Origin: Christiangramia fulva
GTDB taxonomy: Bacteria; Bacteroidota; Bacteroidia; Flavobacteriales; Flavobacteriaceae
Direction of reading: 5' to 3'
Assembly (NCBI RefSeq): GCF_003024155.1
Contig: NZ_CP028136.1
Coordinates: 4,154,001 to 4,218,000, forward strand
DNA: 64,000 nucleotides
The notes under the pieces were generated by a model. It worked only from the letters and a program-made list of their open reading frames with translations. It did no database searches and had not been told where the DNA came from. Shown here one piece after another: positions 1 through 8,772 of this stretch. Both the position numbers and the translations under genes were made by a program. How positions within the stretch are numbered: position 1 is the stretch's first letter; each line of letters opens with the position of its first letter.

Positions 1-3000
1 TCATCCAGTTTATTCTTTATCCCGGTTTTCAGCGCATTCACTTTTTTCTTGTTCAGGAAGTCTTCCGTAAAATCAAGGGAAGCCTTCTCTACTCCAAAGT
101 TATCTCTGAAGGAATATGATTTATTCAACTTAAAGAAGAAATCCAGGAATTCATCAAAACTTCTTATTGCATCACTTTCAAATTCTTTCACTCTCTCGTA
201 GCTTATTTTACTACCGTTATGGGATTGCAGCTCAGAATTAGTAATAAGGGTTGCTTTAATATCATCCAAATTTAACTGATGATTGTCTCCCATAGAAAGG
301 CCTCCCTTACTTGAGATCTGTTTCGGGTTAGATGGTAATTTAATATCAATCTCGGGTAGAGAATCTAATTTAAAAACATTTTTAAATGATTCTGATGCCA
401 GTCTTTTTAAACTTTCTTGACTGGAACTAGAGTCGATAATGGTTAAAAGTTTGGAAGCTGTTCCCGAAAAACTAATAACCCCGGGAACAGGAATGTCTTT
501 CTTCTTAAGAAGTTGTGCTATATGATATAACTGACTCACATAGAAGATAAGGAAAATGACCTTAAAATCTGAATCGGTTTTTAGGAATCGAAGGAAATCA
601 ACATCAACATTGCGATCATTCAACGATTTATTATCCTTAAGACTGAAGAAAGCGTTGATTACATCGTGGGATGAGTCACTGGCCTTTATCTTATTTACCG
701 CCTCTATTAGTACTCTTTGATCGTTCTCTTCAAGTTTTTGGATAACTTTAGAATAGTACTTATTAACAAAGCCGTTGATATTAATGTTTCTATTAAAATT
801 ATCTCCAAAAATTGCATCACCGGCAAACTTATATGAGCTGAATAAAATAGGTGCCTCTTCTCTATACACAGCTACATCAGAAGTTCCTCCGCCAATATCA
901 ATAGATACCAAAGGTTTTTCCATAGCTGGTATCCCCTCAAATTTATAATAGTAATAGTATGGGGTTAAGCTTTCACAAACTTTTCTAATCCTGACTTTAT
1001 CACCTAAATAAGCGTGTATGATCTTTTCCCAGTCGCTTTCCATTAAATTCAATTGATGCTTAAGCATACTTGCAGGATAAGACCATGTAATTTCCAGATT
1101 ATCAATAGATCCACCATTCAATAAAGCTTTATTTCGTATGATTTTGATGAGCTCTTCAAAAAATGCAAAAAGCATTTTCTGATTTTCATTTGTCTTGCTA
1201 TTCCACTTTAAATTGGTCTTCACCTTCGATGATAGGTCAAAAGACTCTTTCTCGTATTTGAATGGTATACTGATGTTTGCCAACGAGAAAACCGGCTGGT
1301 TGAAATTTGTCTTTTTATGAAAATTAATGGCCGTTCTCTGAGGGAATTGATAATTGCCTTCTGCGTGGATCTCTTCTGGCATCAAATCGTCTCGTAAAGC
1401 TTTTAAATATCCTTCTTTAAGATCATTAAAGGCTATTAGACTTCCTATATGATATTTTTCGGATTTATCGATCTCTAAAGGCTGAGGCTTTCCTCCATCA
1501 ACAGAGTATTCTATATGAGTATTGGTTGTCCCAAAATCAATGGAAAAAGCAAACTCTGATGTTCCTCCTATTCGATCAAAGAATTGAGGAACCAAAATTC
1601 CTTTGGCGAAATCATGTTTAAGTTGAATGTAATCAAAGTTAGATTTGACTACATCTCCAAACATATTATAAGTTTCTTCCTCTTTAAACCTTCTTTGAAC
1701 TTTATGAATCTGATTGGTGGGAATTGGTTTATTCTCCTGATCAAAATATGTAAGTTCAAATCGATTATTATCGAATATAAAGTCGGCATCATATAAGGCA
1801 ACATTATATTCCGGATTTATAGATTGAGGAAAACTATAGAATGGGGTAATCCCTACATTAATTCTATTCTCTATAATTGCTCCCTTATTCGCTTTTTCGT
1901 TATACTCCGGCTTTTGGGCTTCATTTACTGGATTATTATATGTTCTCCTAAATGTAATATGATGACCTTTCTGTACTGGAACTCTTAGAATGGCTTCAAC
2001 GTAACCGTTGGAGAGGGGATTTAATTCAAATCGCTTCTCTCCATTAATAGTTTGGGTTAGACTTGATGTTTCAAAATATTTAAAGTAAGTAGGCTTGATT
2101 GGTATTAAAAAACCTTTTCCTTCTGTATTTGCTGATTTTAACCCTCCATCTAAAAAGTAATTTTTGTCTACAGGGAACTCGGTTCTTATAATGACAGGTT
2201 CAAGAAAATCGCTGATGGTCATATATGGATATTTATTTCCATCCACCGGCAATGTCCGGTCTTCCAATGCCCTTTCATCAAAATGGGGAGCTTTCGCTTT
2301 AGATTCCCAGGGGGCACTAACGTATCTTAATGGTGAATTAAACACCTCATTTGGCAATACCAATGGAGGATATTCATCACTATGGCCTTTTTCTGATTTT
2401 ATTACAAAATCGCTATCCTTGATAGCGTCTTCTTTCCCTTTTGCTTTTTTAAGGTTAACACCAAGAACTTCTACAATTTCTCCTCCTCCTGCAATATTCA
2501 AATTTGGTAGATTTTTATAATATCCATCCAGTTGATTTATCTCCAATTTTAATCCTTGAGATAAGTTTATATAGGTCTGATTTAAGTAATCATCCAGTTC
2601 TTTCATTTTTGATGAAAATCCTGATATATTATTCCGAAGAGCAAAAAGATATTTTATGTATTCGGGATCTCTTTCATGCAGCGGCTGGTACTCATCATCT
2701 AAGAGCTTATCACTACCTTCCTGAAATCCTTTTAAATCGAATTTATTTGCTGAAGTAAAGAAAAGCGTTGATGGAGAAGTACCTCCAATAATATTTAAAG
2801 GTTCCGGACCTCTGGTATAGTTAATTAAATAGAGCTTTGCCAGAGAATCAAAATTATAAGTCTTCGCATCCTGCTCGAGATATAACCTTAAACTTTCACC
2901 AAGTAGTTTATGTTGAGGATTCGGCGAATTAATCAATTTATCAAGATCTGCCTTTCTATCCCAACTGATGATTTCTATTTGATTCTTATACTTATCTGCA

Positions 3001-3266
3001 TTGAAAAAGATTTGGCCAATATCCAGAGCATCAGATACCATTTTGTGAAATGTGGTATTTCCAACTGGACCCAAACTAGCAACTTCTTTAAATGCAGTCT
3101 TAACCAAATCAATTCTTGCGTAAGGACTAGGAATAGAAGTTATTTCTCTACTGGAGTGAGCTCCGTTTGGATCTTCAATCGCGTTTATGGCAACCGAATT
3201 CAAGGGATTAGAATCTTCCCATCCTTTTAAATTTTTTCCACTATGAAATCTAAAAACGTACGCCAT
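1..3266 (-). CDS. Large protein with C-terminal actin/Hsp70-like ATPase domain (3' end outside window)
   Basis: The frame runs open from an ATG at 3266 to the window edge, giving at least 1088 residues with no stop; the C terminus is missing. Roughly the first 560 residues match nothing I recognise. After that comes an ASKHA (actin/Hsp70/sugar kinase) nucleotide-binding fold: phosphate-1 motif FSIDFGTTNTHIEYS near residue 574, phosphate-2 motif SIDIGGGTSDVAVY near residue 787, and an adenosine-type motif VISFSGTASKLL near residue 929. All three are in the expected order and spacing. No signal peptide or membrane segment is seen, so it is probably cytoplasmic. It starts 2 bp after the stop of the tubulin-like gene, so the two are almost certainly co-translated. 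I infer an ATP-driven partner of the tubulin-like protein; the biological role is unknown. Ordinary DnaK is excluded by the large N-terminal region and lack of a DnaK substrate-binding region in what is visible. Confidence 0.85.
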   Translation of the reverse strand, partial: MAYVFRFHSGKNLKGWEDSNPLNSVAINAIEDPNGAHSSREITSIPSPYARIDLVKTAFKEVASLGPVGNTTFHKMVSDALDIGQIFFNADKYKNQIEIISWDRKADLDKLINSPNPQHKLLGESLRLYLEQDAKTYNFDSLAKLYLINYTRGPEPLNIIGGTSPSTLFFTSANKFDLKGFQEGSDKLLDDEYQPLHERDPEYIKYLFALRNNISGFSSKMKELDDYLNQTYINLSQGLKLEINQLDGYYKNLPNLNIAGGGEIVEVLGVNLKKAKGKEDAIKDSDFVIKSEKGHSDEYPPLVLPNEVFNSPLRYVSAPWESKAKAPHFDERALEDRTLPVDGNKYPYMTISDFLEPVIIRTEFPVDKNYFLDGGLKSANTEGKGFLIPIKPTYFKYFETSSLTQTINGEKRFELNPLSNGYVEAILRVPVQKGHHITFRRTYNNPVNEAQKPEYNEKANKGAIIENRINVGITPFYSFPQSINPEYNVALYDADFIFDNNRFELTYFDQENKPIPTNQIHKVQRRFKEEETYNMFGDVVKSNFDYIQLKHDFAKGILVPQFFDRIGGTSEFAFSIDFGTTNTHIEYSVDGGKPQPLEIDKSEKYHIGSLIAFNDLKEGYLKALRDDLMPEEIHAEGNYQFPQRTAINFHKKTNFNQPVFSLANISIPFKYEKESFDLSSKVKTNLKWNSKTNENQKMLFAFFEELIKIIRNKALLNGGSIDNLEITWSYPASMLKHQLNLMESDWEKIIHAYLGDKVRIRKVCESLTPYYYYYKFEGIPAMEKPLVSIDIGGGTSDVAVYREEAPILFSSYKFAGDAIFGDNFNRNININGFVNKYYSKVIQKLEENDQRVLIEAVNKIKASDSSHDVINAFFSLKDNKSLNDRNVDVDFLRFLKTDSDFKVIFLIFYVSQLYHIAQLLKKKDIPVPGVISFSGTASKLLTIIDSSSSQESLKRLASESFKNVFKLDSLPEIDIKLPSNPKQISSKGGLSMGDNHQLNLDDIKATLITNSELQSHNGSKISYERVKEFESDAIRSFDEFLDFFFKLNKSYSFRDNFGVEKASLDFTEDFLNKKKVNALKTGIKNKLD

Positions 3267-3268
3267 AA

Positions 3269-4666
3269 TTATAATTTGTATTTATCAGCCATTAACTTAT
3301 CAGTAGTCCCGTAAAAAACCTCCAAAAATCTGTTTTCAATACTGTTTGAGGTATTCATTTTCTTTGCCTCTTTATTCAAGAAAGCTGTAATTCGTTCATA
3401 GTCTTTGGTTTTTTCAAGAAATCCTTTATGAGCTTTAAATCCTTTTATTCCATCAAAAATATCCTGAGTCGAAGACATTGTATAAGGAGCGAAACCTCTT
3501 TGATTATTACTCATTTGTTGAAGCCATTGCCAGAAATAATCATTGAATTTGGATAGTTTTCGATAAAAGTCTTCATTTAGGAAAGGTTCCTTAATTTTTA
3601 GGTTTTTTGCGAAATCTGCTCCCAAATTAGATCTTAATCGATTTTTTAGGTACAGATGAAAGAAGTAATACTTGCTGAGTGGTTTAACTAAATTCAACTT
3701 AGTCTCATCACCTAAATCATTGAAGGTTATACTCGGGGTTTCGTTTTCCACTCCAAATTCTTTCACTTTATTCGAAGAAACATCTGTATCATTAGCAAAA
3801 TCTAAAATTGCAAGTGCTGAAGCCAATTCAATAAAGTGAGCATCATTTTCCTGTGAAACACTCCCTTCATTATTTTTGTAATCTTTAACTAGCTTATCCC
3901 CTAAATAATACATAGAGTTTACAGAATCATTCACTCCATATTCATAATATCTTAGCGCGGCTTTTGTTTTTGAAATGAAAGTTGATTTTTCAATCTCACT
4001 CTCATCATCCTTTTGTACACCAAAGTAAGGTAGTACCGATACCGCACCAACAGGAGCTCTTTGCAGTAATGAATGATTACTGAGACTCGGGCTGGCAGAT
4101 CTTATATTTTTAAGTAGCAAAGGAAAACCTGCTGCTCCGGTTCCTCCAAAAATTGATGAAATAATGAAAATTCTATCTCCCTGTGAAAAGCTACTTGCAA
4201 AATTTTCGAAATCCTCAGATGTATTGAACTGGTTCAAAACAACACTTCCCATATTGGGGTTTCCCTTAAATCCTACCTCGAGATCGGATTCCAGATTCTT
4301 CTTACTAAATAATAAGGAAATAAGTGCCTTATTTTTTTTGTCCAGGTCCTGGTAATCAATAAACTCTTTAAACTTTTTCTTCGAGTCCTGAATATTGATC
4401 CTGCAGTTCTTATTTAAAGGTTGAATTGGGGTCTTAAAAAACTCATTAGAGGTTTCTCCGTCAAAAGATAATTTTTCCCTGACACTCTGGTATCGTTGAA
4501 GTATATCTACTGTCTTATTAACATCTCCATTTGCCGCATCGGGATCAATTAGCATTGGGATCACAGAAGAACTCTTACATCTAACGCCGGCAGCTAATAA
4601 GAAAGAAAGAGATTTTAAGACTCTGGCACCGGTTCCACCAATACCAAAAACATATAATTTAGACAT
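3269..4666 (-). CDS. Divergent tubulin/FtsZ-superfamily GTPase
   Basis: 465 residues from ATG 4666; an in-frame upstream start at 4756 would overlap the preceding gene by 79 bp and adds no domain, so 4666 is chosen, 11 bp after the upstream stop. Near the N terminus is a Rossmann-like glycine loop, YVFGIGGTGARVLKS (residues 5-19), and near residues 170-180 the phosphate loop IFGGTGAAGFP, a variant of the tubulin/FtsZ signature GGGTGSG. This pair, with beta strands before each, is the hallmark of the superfamily. The C-terminal half is helical and unlike FtsZ. It is not FtsZ itself: length, motif and context differ. Divergent FtsZ/tubulin families encoded with vWA and membrane proteins were described by comparative genomics (Makarova and Koonin, 2010, from memory) and proposed to remodel membranes; this gene resembles that picture but membership was not tested. 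Confidence 0.8.
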   Translation of the reverse strand: MSKLYVFGIGGTGARVLKSLSFLLAAGVRCKSSSVIPMLIDPDAANGDVNKTVDILQRYQSVREKLSFDGETSNEFFKTPIQPLNKNCRINIQDSKKKFKEFIDYQDLDKKNKALISLLFSKKNLESDLEVGFKGNPNMGSVVLNQFNTSEDFENFASSFSQGDRIFIISSIFGGTGAAGFPLLLKNIRSASPSLSNHSLLQRAPVGAVSVLPYFGVQKDDESEIEKSTFISKTKAALRYYEYGVNDSVNSMYYLGDKLVKDYKNNEGSVSQENDAHFIELASALAILDFANDTDVSSNKVKEFGVENETPSITFNDLGDETKLNLVKPLSKYYFFHLYLKNRLRSNLGADFAKNLKIKEPFLNEDFYRKLSKFNDYFWQWLQQMSNNQRGFAPYTMSSTQDIFDGIKGFKAHKGFLEKTKDYERITAFLNKEAKKMNTSNSIENRFLEVFYGTTDKLMADKYKL

Positions 4667-4677
4667 AGTTGAATGTA

Positions 4678-5100
4678 TTAGAATGGAACATATGATGAGT
4701 TCGTACTTTTCCACTTGATCATTATGGAAACCAGGAACATTAAAAGCACAGTCCACATTGAATTAATAATGGAGAAAACTATCATATCTGAAGTAAATGA
4801 AGCCGGAATTGGCTCTCCAACAGAAGCAAAAATATCGGTTAGATCATTATTTGCCGAAACAAAAGCAATTATGAAATTAATGATAGCTCCCATTAAAAGG
4901 TTTAATGACCATATACTTAACTTAGCAGTTCCGGGACGATCTACAACATAATAATATGCAATTGTTAAAATCAGAGCTACAATAACAGAGTAAAGAGCTA
5001 CAGAAAAATATAAATCATTACTATACATCTGTTCTGAAAAGTCACCTAAATAAGCTCCTCCCCATAATTCATAGAAGTTTGCGATGAGATCTTTTAGCAT
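4678..5100 (-). CDS. Small three-helix inner-membrane protein of the cytoskeletal operon
   Basis: 140 residues. Three hydrophobic stretches are visible, at about residues 30-52 (VALYSVIVALILTIAYYYVV), 60-82 and 105-127, the last followed by the basic patch IKWK, which suggests a cytoplasmic C terminus. No known domain recognised. It lies 11 bp downstream of the vWA-like lipoprotein gene and 11 bp upstream of the tubulin-like gene, so it is part of the same transcript. By position it is the obvious membrane anchor or channel component linking the outer lipoprotein to the cytoplasmic tubulin-like and actin-like proteins, but that is inference. Confidence 0.8.
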   Translation of the reverse strand: MLKDLIANFYELWGGAYLGDFSEQMYSNDLYFSVALYSVIVALILTIAYYYVVDRPGTAKLSIWSLNLLMGAIINFIIAFVSANNDLTDIFASVGEPIPASFTSDMIVFSIINSMWTVLLMFLVSIMIKWKSTNSSYVPF

Positions 5101-5111
5101 TGTTTGGTTGT

Positions 5112-6440
5112 TTAATTTTGAGTTACTGGTATGGTGATATTAAAATATTTGTTACTTCCACTCTGTTGTTCGTAAGCCTCAGATATTCCCGAAACAAGAT
5201 AGCCAAAACTGAAAGTTTTGGTTTGTTCAAGTGAATCCGATTGAATCTGCCTGTCATCATTGCTGTTTACCTTATCCACCCACGTGGGAATTTTTTTTCT
5301 TAAAGAAAAATTCAAATTTTCCGACACTAATCCATCAGCCGAAAATTTAATAGCATGTGTGTATTTTTCTCCTTTTATTTTTACTAATGTTGAAGGATCC
5401 ATTTTCAAACTCCCCGAATTTGAAAAGTTAATATTCTTTCCTTTTACCACTCCAATTTCTTCTATCGTAAACTCCGGATTTGAAAGTTGATAATTGTTTT
5501 TATCCAAAATATAGCTTTGACTAACAGGTAATTTTTCCAAATCCACTAAAGCAATGAATTCCAGATTTCCGGTTCTGGGATAACTCATCACTTCAAGATC
5601 CCCTCCCCTTGTCTTTATTCGCCCGTTATGACCCGTGGAAATTATCTTTATTGGTATTGATTTAAAATTGGCGTTGGTAAATAATGCTTCATTCTCAAAC
5701 CCTGAATGATTCCTGAGTTGTGATGCTATCTCCGAATCAAAAAGTCCCATTAAATTTTTAGGTCCAATCACTATATAATAAAATGGCCTTTTTTGAATAT
5801 TTGGAATTTTCTTGTTGTTATAATCGTAATAAATACCATTAAAATCACTCGTGAAGCGATATATTCTGGTATCGAAGTCATTCTTTTTTCCAGCCTTCAA
5901 AAAAGCATCCTCAGTATATGTTTTAAGTTTCTCGAGAGCTGAAGGAACATCTGACCCTCCTTTCGGTGAATAAATAAAATCCGCCGTTATTATTGATATT
6001 GTATTACCTTCCTGCTTCTCAAGAATTTTATCTAGTATTTCTTCAAAATCACTGCTCCCTTTATTTCCTTTTCCAGCCGTATTCTGCGGTGTGAGTTTTT
6101 CTGAAATATGAGTCGTCTTAGCCCCAAAATTCGTTGGAGTCAGCTTATTATTTATTAAATAAAACTTAGTATCGAAATCAATATCATCTTCATTTTCTAG
6201 AGCCACAAGAAGATCTCTGAAAATATTTTTGAAATCTGTATTTCCATTGATATACCCATCCATGCTGAGAGTATTCTCAAAGTATATTTTAACTATAGCA
6301 TCAAGAGGCAAGTTAGTGACAGATAAAGTTTTTTTTGGTACACTGTCGCCATCAGGCGATTTTGGAGAATTACTTTCATTCCTTTTACAGGAAAAAAATA
6401 TTATACTTATAATTATAGCAATAGTAGTTAATTGCTTCAT
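5112..6440 (-). CDS. Lipoprotein with a divergent von Willebrand A-like domain
   Basis: 442 residues, first gene of the operon. The N terminus is a lipoprotein signal (IIFFSC, Cys17) followed by a Ser/Pro/Asp-rich linker. From residue 50 the sequence KIYFENTLSMDGYI has the form of the first vWA strand and MIDAS loop, with ExTxS in place of the usual DxSxS; further on are a Gly/Ser-rich loop with SSDFEEIL and a strand ISIITADFIY that fit the later MIDAS loop and strand 4. The acidic first residue is Glu rather than Asp, so metal binding is uncertain. The C-terminal half (about residues 270-442) is beta-rich. Likely periplasm-facing. It is separated by only 11 bp from the membrane-protein gene. 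vWA domains usually mediate metal-dependent protein contacts; the partner here is unknown. Confidence 0.75.
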   Translation of the reverse strand: MKQLTTIAIIISIIFFSCKRNESNSPKSPDGDSVPKKTLSVTNLPLDAIVKIYFENTLSMDGYINGNTDFKNIFRDLLVALENEDDIDFDTKFYLINNKLTPTNFGAKTTHISEKLTPQNTAGKGNKGSSDFEEILDKILEKQEGNTISIITADFIYSPKGGSDVPSALEKLKTYTEDAFLKAGKKNDFDTRIYRFTSDFNGIYYDYNNKKIPNIQKRPFYYIVIGPKNLMGLFDSEIASQLRNHSGFENEALFTNANFKSIPIKIISTGHNGRIKTRGGDLEVMSYPRTGNLEFIALVDLEKLPVSQSYILDKNNYQLSNPEFTIEEIGVVKGKNINFSNSGSLKMDPSTLVKIKGEKYTHAIKFSADGLVSENLNFSLRKKIPTWVDKVNSNDDRQIQSDSLEQTKTFSFGYLVSGISEAYEQQSGSNKYFNITIPVTQN

Positions 6441-6704
6441 GAAGATCGTAGGTTAGTTAATACTTCAGCGTAGGGATTGTATAATTACTAAAATTTTCAA
6501 TTCCCTACAAGATTTATATTAAGATTTTTTTAAGAAAAGTCTAATTGGTATTTTATTGATTTTTATAAAAAATTACAAATCAATTAATTATAACCAATCT
6601 GGTTATTATGCTTCAAAAACAATTAGTGATTTTTCAATCCCCTGCACAGGTAAAATTATAGTACAATTGGATAGGTTCATTACGGTTTTCCGTAAAATAT
6701 AAGT

Positions 6705-7364
6705 CTACTCTCCCTTTATGTCATAAAAATACTTATTCACCATATATTTTGTAATAGGTTTTAAAGTATTACCATTTATGGGGTGAATACCTGGTGCTGA
6801 AAAGAGTTCTATTTCCCCGTCCGTTTTATCATACCAGATATTTGCTTTTCCATTTTTAAAGAATGAAATACTATCAGATACTTGAATTTTTTTGAAGTTA
6901 TTATAGATATAAGGTATAAACCTTCTTTCACTTTTAAGACCCTTGCATTCAGTTTTTACATAATGGTCTTGATTCCAAACCATGCATTCTTTTTTACTAC
7001 TTATGAATCCTATATAGCCTGAAGTTACGATAAGTAAAATGAGCATCAATAAAATCACAAGGTTCCTTTTCGAATACAGGTTATATCTCATTCCGCCAGA
7101 AAAAACATTTTTTTTATTTCCGGGGTTTTGCTTTAAATAAGCTTTGTAATCTTCATAACCAAGATAAAGAGCCAAACAATCATTTATTTGCAGATTAGGA
7201 GAGGATTGCCCTTTATAGTATCGGGTTAAAGATTTTGTTGAAATTGAATATTTATAATTTTCCAAAATATATTCCGACAGAAATTCTGCCTTCCCATTTA
7301 CCGATCCTTTTCCCGAGTCATCCTCTGCTTTTTTAAACGCTTCTAATACTATTTGGTTAGTCAT
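6705..7364 (-). CDS. Single-pass membrane protein with N-terminal helical (possibly DNA-binding) domain
   Basis: About 219 residues from ATG 7364; a longer start at 7409 exists but would run into the repeat cluster at 7402-7454. The N-terminal ~75 residues are helical and contain KSLTRYYKG and ALYLGYEDYKAYL, a pattern I have seen in Bacteroidota proteins of unknown function and which could be a helix-turn-helix. A single membrane segment (LVILLMLILLIVTSGYIGFI) lies near residues 107-126, followed by a C-terminal domain with a Cys pair (ECMVWNQ, KTECKG). It is 264 bp upstream of the cytoskeletal operon on the same strand, but a clear intergenic gap makes co-transcription uncertain. No function is assigned. 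Confidence 0.65.
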   Translation of the reverse strand: MTNQIVLEAFKKAEDDSGKGSVNGKAEFLSEYILENYKYSISTKSLTRYYKGQSSPNLQINDCLALYLGYEDYKAYLKQNPGNKKNVFSGGMRYNLYSKRNLVILLMLILLIVTSGYIGFISSKKECMVWNQDHYVKTECKGLKSERRFIPYIYNNFKKIQVSDSISFFKNGKANIWYDKTDGEIELFSAPGIHPINGNTLKPITKYMVNKYFYDIKGE

Positions 7365-7401
7365 GTTGTCAAAAATTAGGACCATAAAAATATCAAATCT
7401 C

Positions 7402-7454
7402 TTGGACAATATTGTTGGACAAAACTGTCTAAATATTGTCTAAGGCTTGTCTAC
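7402..7454. promoter_or_regulatory. Cluster of five TTGTCYAA half-sites, three in 11-bp phase
   Basis: Immediately upstream of the 6705-7364 gene. On the plus strand TTGGACAA (reverse complement TTGTCCAA) occurs at 7402 and 7415; then CTGTCTAA at 7425, TTGTCTAA at 7436 and TTGTCTAC at 7447, spaced exactly 11 bp apart, so on one face of the helix. Includes the palindrome ACAATATTGT at 7406-7415. This looks like a multi-site operator. The protein that binds is unknown; the putative HTH of the adjacent gene product is one candidate. The rest of 7455-7680 holds nothing I can name. Confidence 0.5.
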
Positions 7455-7680
7455 CCCTGAGCAAACTTCCCGGCTTTACTTTGGACCGTAAATAAAAATT
7501 TAAAAAGCAATATTCAATTTAATGATTGGTACGGGCGAATGCTTGTAAAAGGGAAGTAACAACTTTCTTCTGTATCAAATCATGACTTCCCTCCTGTTCT
7601 GGCAAGGCCTAATAAACTCCGCTAATTAAAATCTGCAAAAATGCGGGCCGGCCATTTAATGTCTCATTTAAAATAAAGTC

Positions 7681-7845
7681 ATGAAAAAAATCTATCTAAT
7701 TCTTTTCGTTATCATTTCAAATTCTTTGATAACTTCCTGCACCAAACAAAATCTCGAAGATGAATTAAATACTCCCCATAAAGATTTTGCATCCAATGGA
7801 GATGACGATCCTTCCGATCCTCCTGAAGAACCAATAGGTGAATAA
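7681..7845 (+). CDS. Small acidic lipoprotein (54 residues)
   Basis: Short gene with ATG 7681 and TAA 7843-7845. The first 20 residues are a lipoprotein signal ending LITSC (Cys20), followed by a 34-residue very acidic tail ending DDDPSDPPEEPIGE. It has its own downstream terminator at 7867-7893, which strongly supports it as a real, independently transcribed gene. The mature peptide is too short for a fold and is probably exported and disordered. Function unknown. Confidence 0.65.
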   Translation: MKKIYLILFVIISNSLITSCTKQNLEDELNTPHKDFASNGDDDPSDPPEEPIGE

Positions 7846-7866
7846 ACAATCAAATAATTATTATTT

Positions 7867-7893
7867 AAGCCGTAATCATTGCGGCTTTTTTTA
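7867..7893 (+). terminator. Rho-independent terminator after the small lipoprotein gene
   Basis: Inverted repeat AAGCCG (7867-7872) / CGGCTT (7882-7887) followed by a run of seven T. It lies 21 bp after the stop of the small lipoprotein gene and 22 bp before the end of the convergent gene at 7915. Confidence 0.75.
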
Positions 7894-7914
7894 TTTCCGG
7901 TTTTTTGTGAACAA

Positions 7915-8598
7915 TTACACTTTTTTCAACTTCAAACCTATTTTTACCAACTTTCTTTTCTGAAAGCATTTTAATCCCAGTATTAACAGATTGTTTTCCA
8001 AAAAAGCATTTCTGCTAAAGGCCAGGGTTAAAGGTAGCTTACCAGAAACGACCATTTTCTCTTCCTGAAGCAGAAATTCAGCCGACTCAAAATCGCAGTG
8101 CAGCAGAGCACAACTCAGTTCAATTCGATTAGCTTCTGTGTCTAAATTTCCAGGCTCGTTAATTTTTATTTCCACCTGATCTTTATTTGTTCCCAGTCCA
8201 ACAGAAAGATCCAGCTCCGGCAGGAAACTAAAATTATTGATCAGCTGCTTTCCTTCTTTGGTTTTAAAACCTTCGCTGATACTCCTTTTTCCGATTGGAT
8301 TCACCGGGTCCAGGTTCTTCAGCTCCAGGAACAGCCGCGTCATATTGCTATGCAACTCCCTGCTCCTGATAGCACCCAGGAAAGGCTCTAAAGCAAGTCT
8401 GAAACCCTTTTTAGCTGCCGAACATCTGGCGAATTCCGTATTGAATTCTCTTACCTTTTGCATGGAAGCCTTATTCTTAATAGCTTTTTTAGTGAATCCG
8501 CCACCTGCCTTCCGCTTAAAATACTTCTCTCCCACCTGGTAGTAGTTCACTTCTCCCAGTGTACCGCTAAACATGAAAAGATCATTTTGTACCGCCAT
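7915..8598 (-). CDS. Conserved hypothetical protein, 227 residues
   Basis: Begins AVQNDLFMFSGTLGEVNYY and has the basic stretch KYFKRKAGGGFTKKAIKNKAS near residue 30. No signal peptide, membrane helix or named domain. I recall proteins of this type with a conserved G-x-V-N-Y-Y and KAGG element as conserved hypotheticals in flavobacteria, without function. The ATG at 8598 is the only good start; just upstream (8691-8734) is a four-copy 11-bp tandem repeat that might influence its expression. Convergent with the small lipoprotein gene. Confidence 0.65.
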   Translation of the reverse strand: MAVQNDLFMFSGTLGEVNYYQVGEKYFKRKAGGGFTKKAIKNKASMQKVREFNTEFARCSAAKKGFRLALEPFLGAIRSRELHSNMTRLFLELKNLDPVNPIGKRSISEGFKTKEGKQLINNFSFLPELDLSVGLGTNKDQVEIKINEPGNLDTEANRIELSCALLHCDFESAEFLLQEEKMVVSGKLPLTLAFSRNAFLENNLLILGLKCFQKRKLVKIGLKLKKV

Positions 8599-8690
8599 CA
8601 GACCCTTGTTTATTTTGGAGAAAAATTACATCATAATTCTCAATTATTTCCGGGTATTTTTCCCCTACTTTTTATATAGGTATGCCGTAT

Positions 8691-8734
8691 CTCCCCTATA
8701 CCTCCCCTATACCTTCCCTATACCTCCTCTATGC
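8691..8734. repeat. Tandem repeat, 4 x 11 bp (CTCCCCTATAC)
   Basis: Units CTCCCCTATAC, CTCCCCTATAC, CTTCCCTATAC and CTCCTCTATGC follow one another without gaps. The period equals one helical turn, and the array lies 93 bp upstream of the start of the minus-strand gene 7915-8598. It could be a protein-binding array or a simple slippage product. Confidence 0.7.
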
Positions 8735-8772
8735 TTTCGCTATTGAAGCCCGAGTCAAGAAGTGGGAAGTAG

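Noticed and set aside
3269-4666. Cell-division FtsZ
   Set aside because: Glycine loop variant, different C-terminal half and no division genes nearby.
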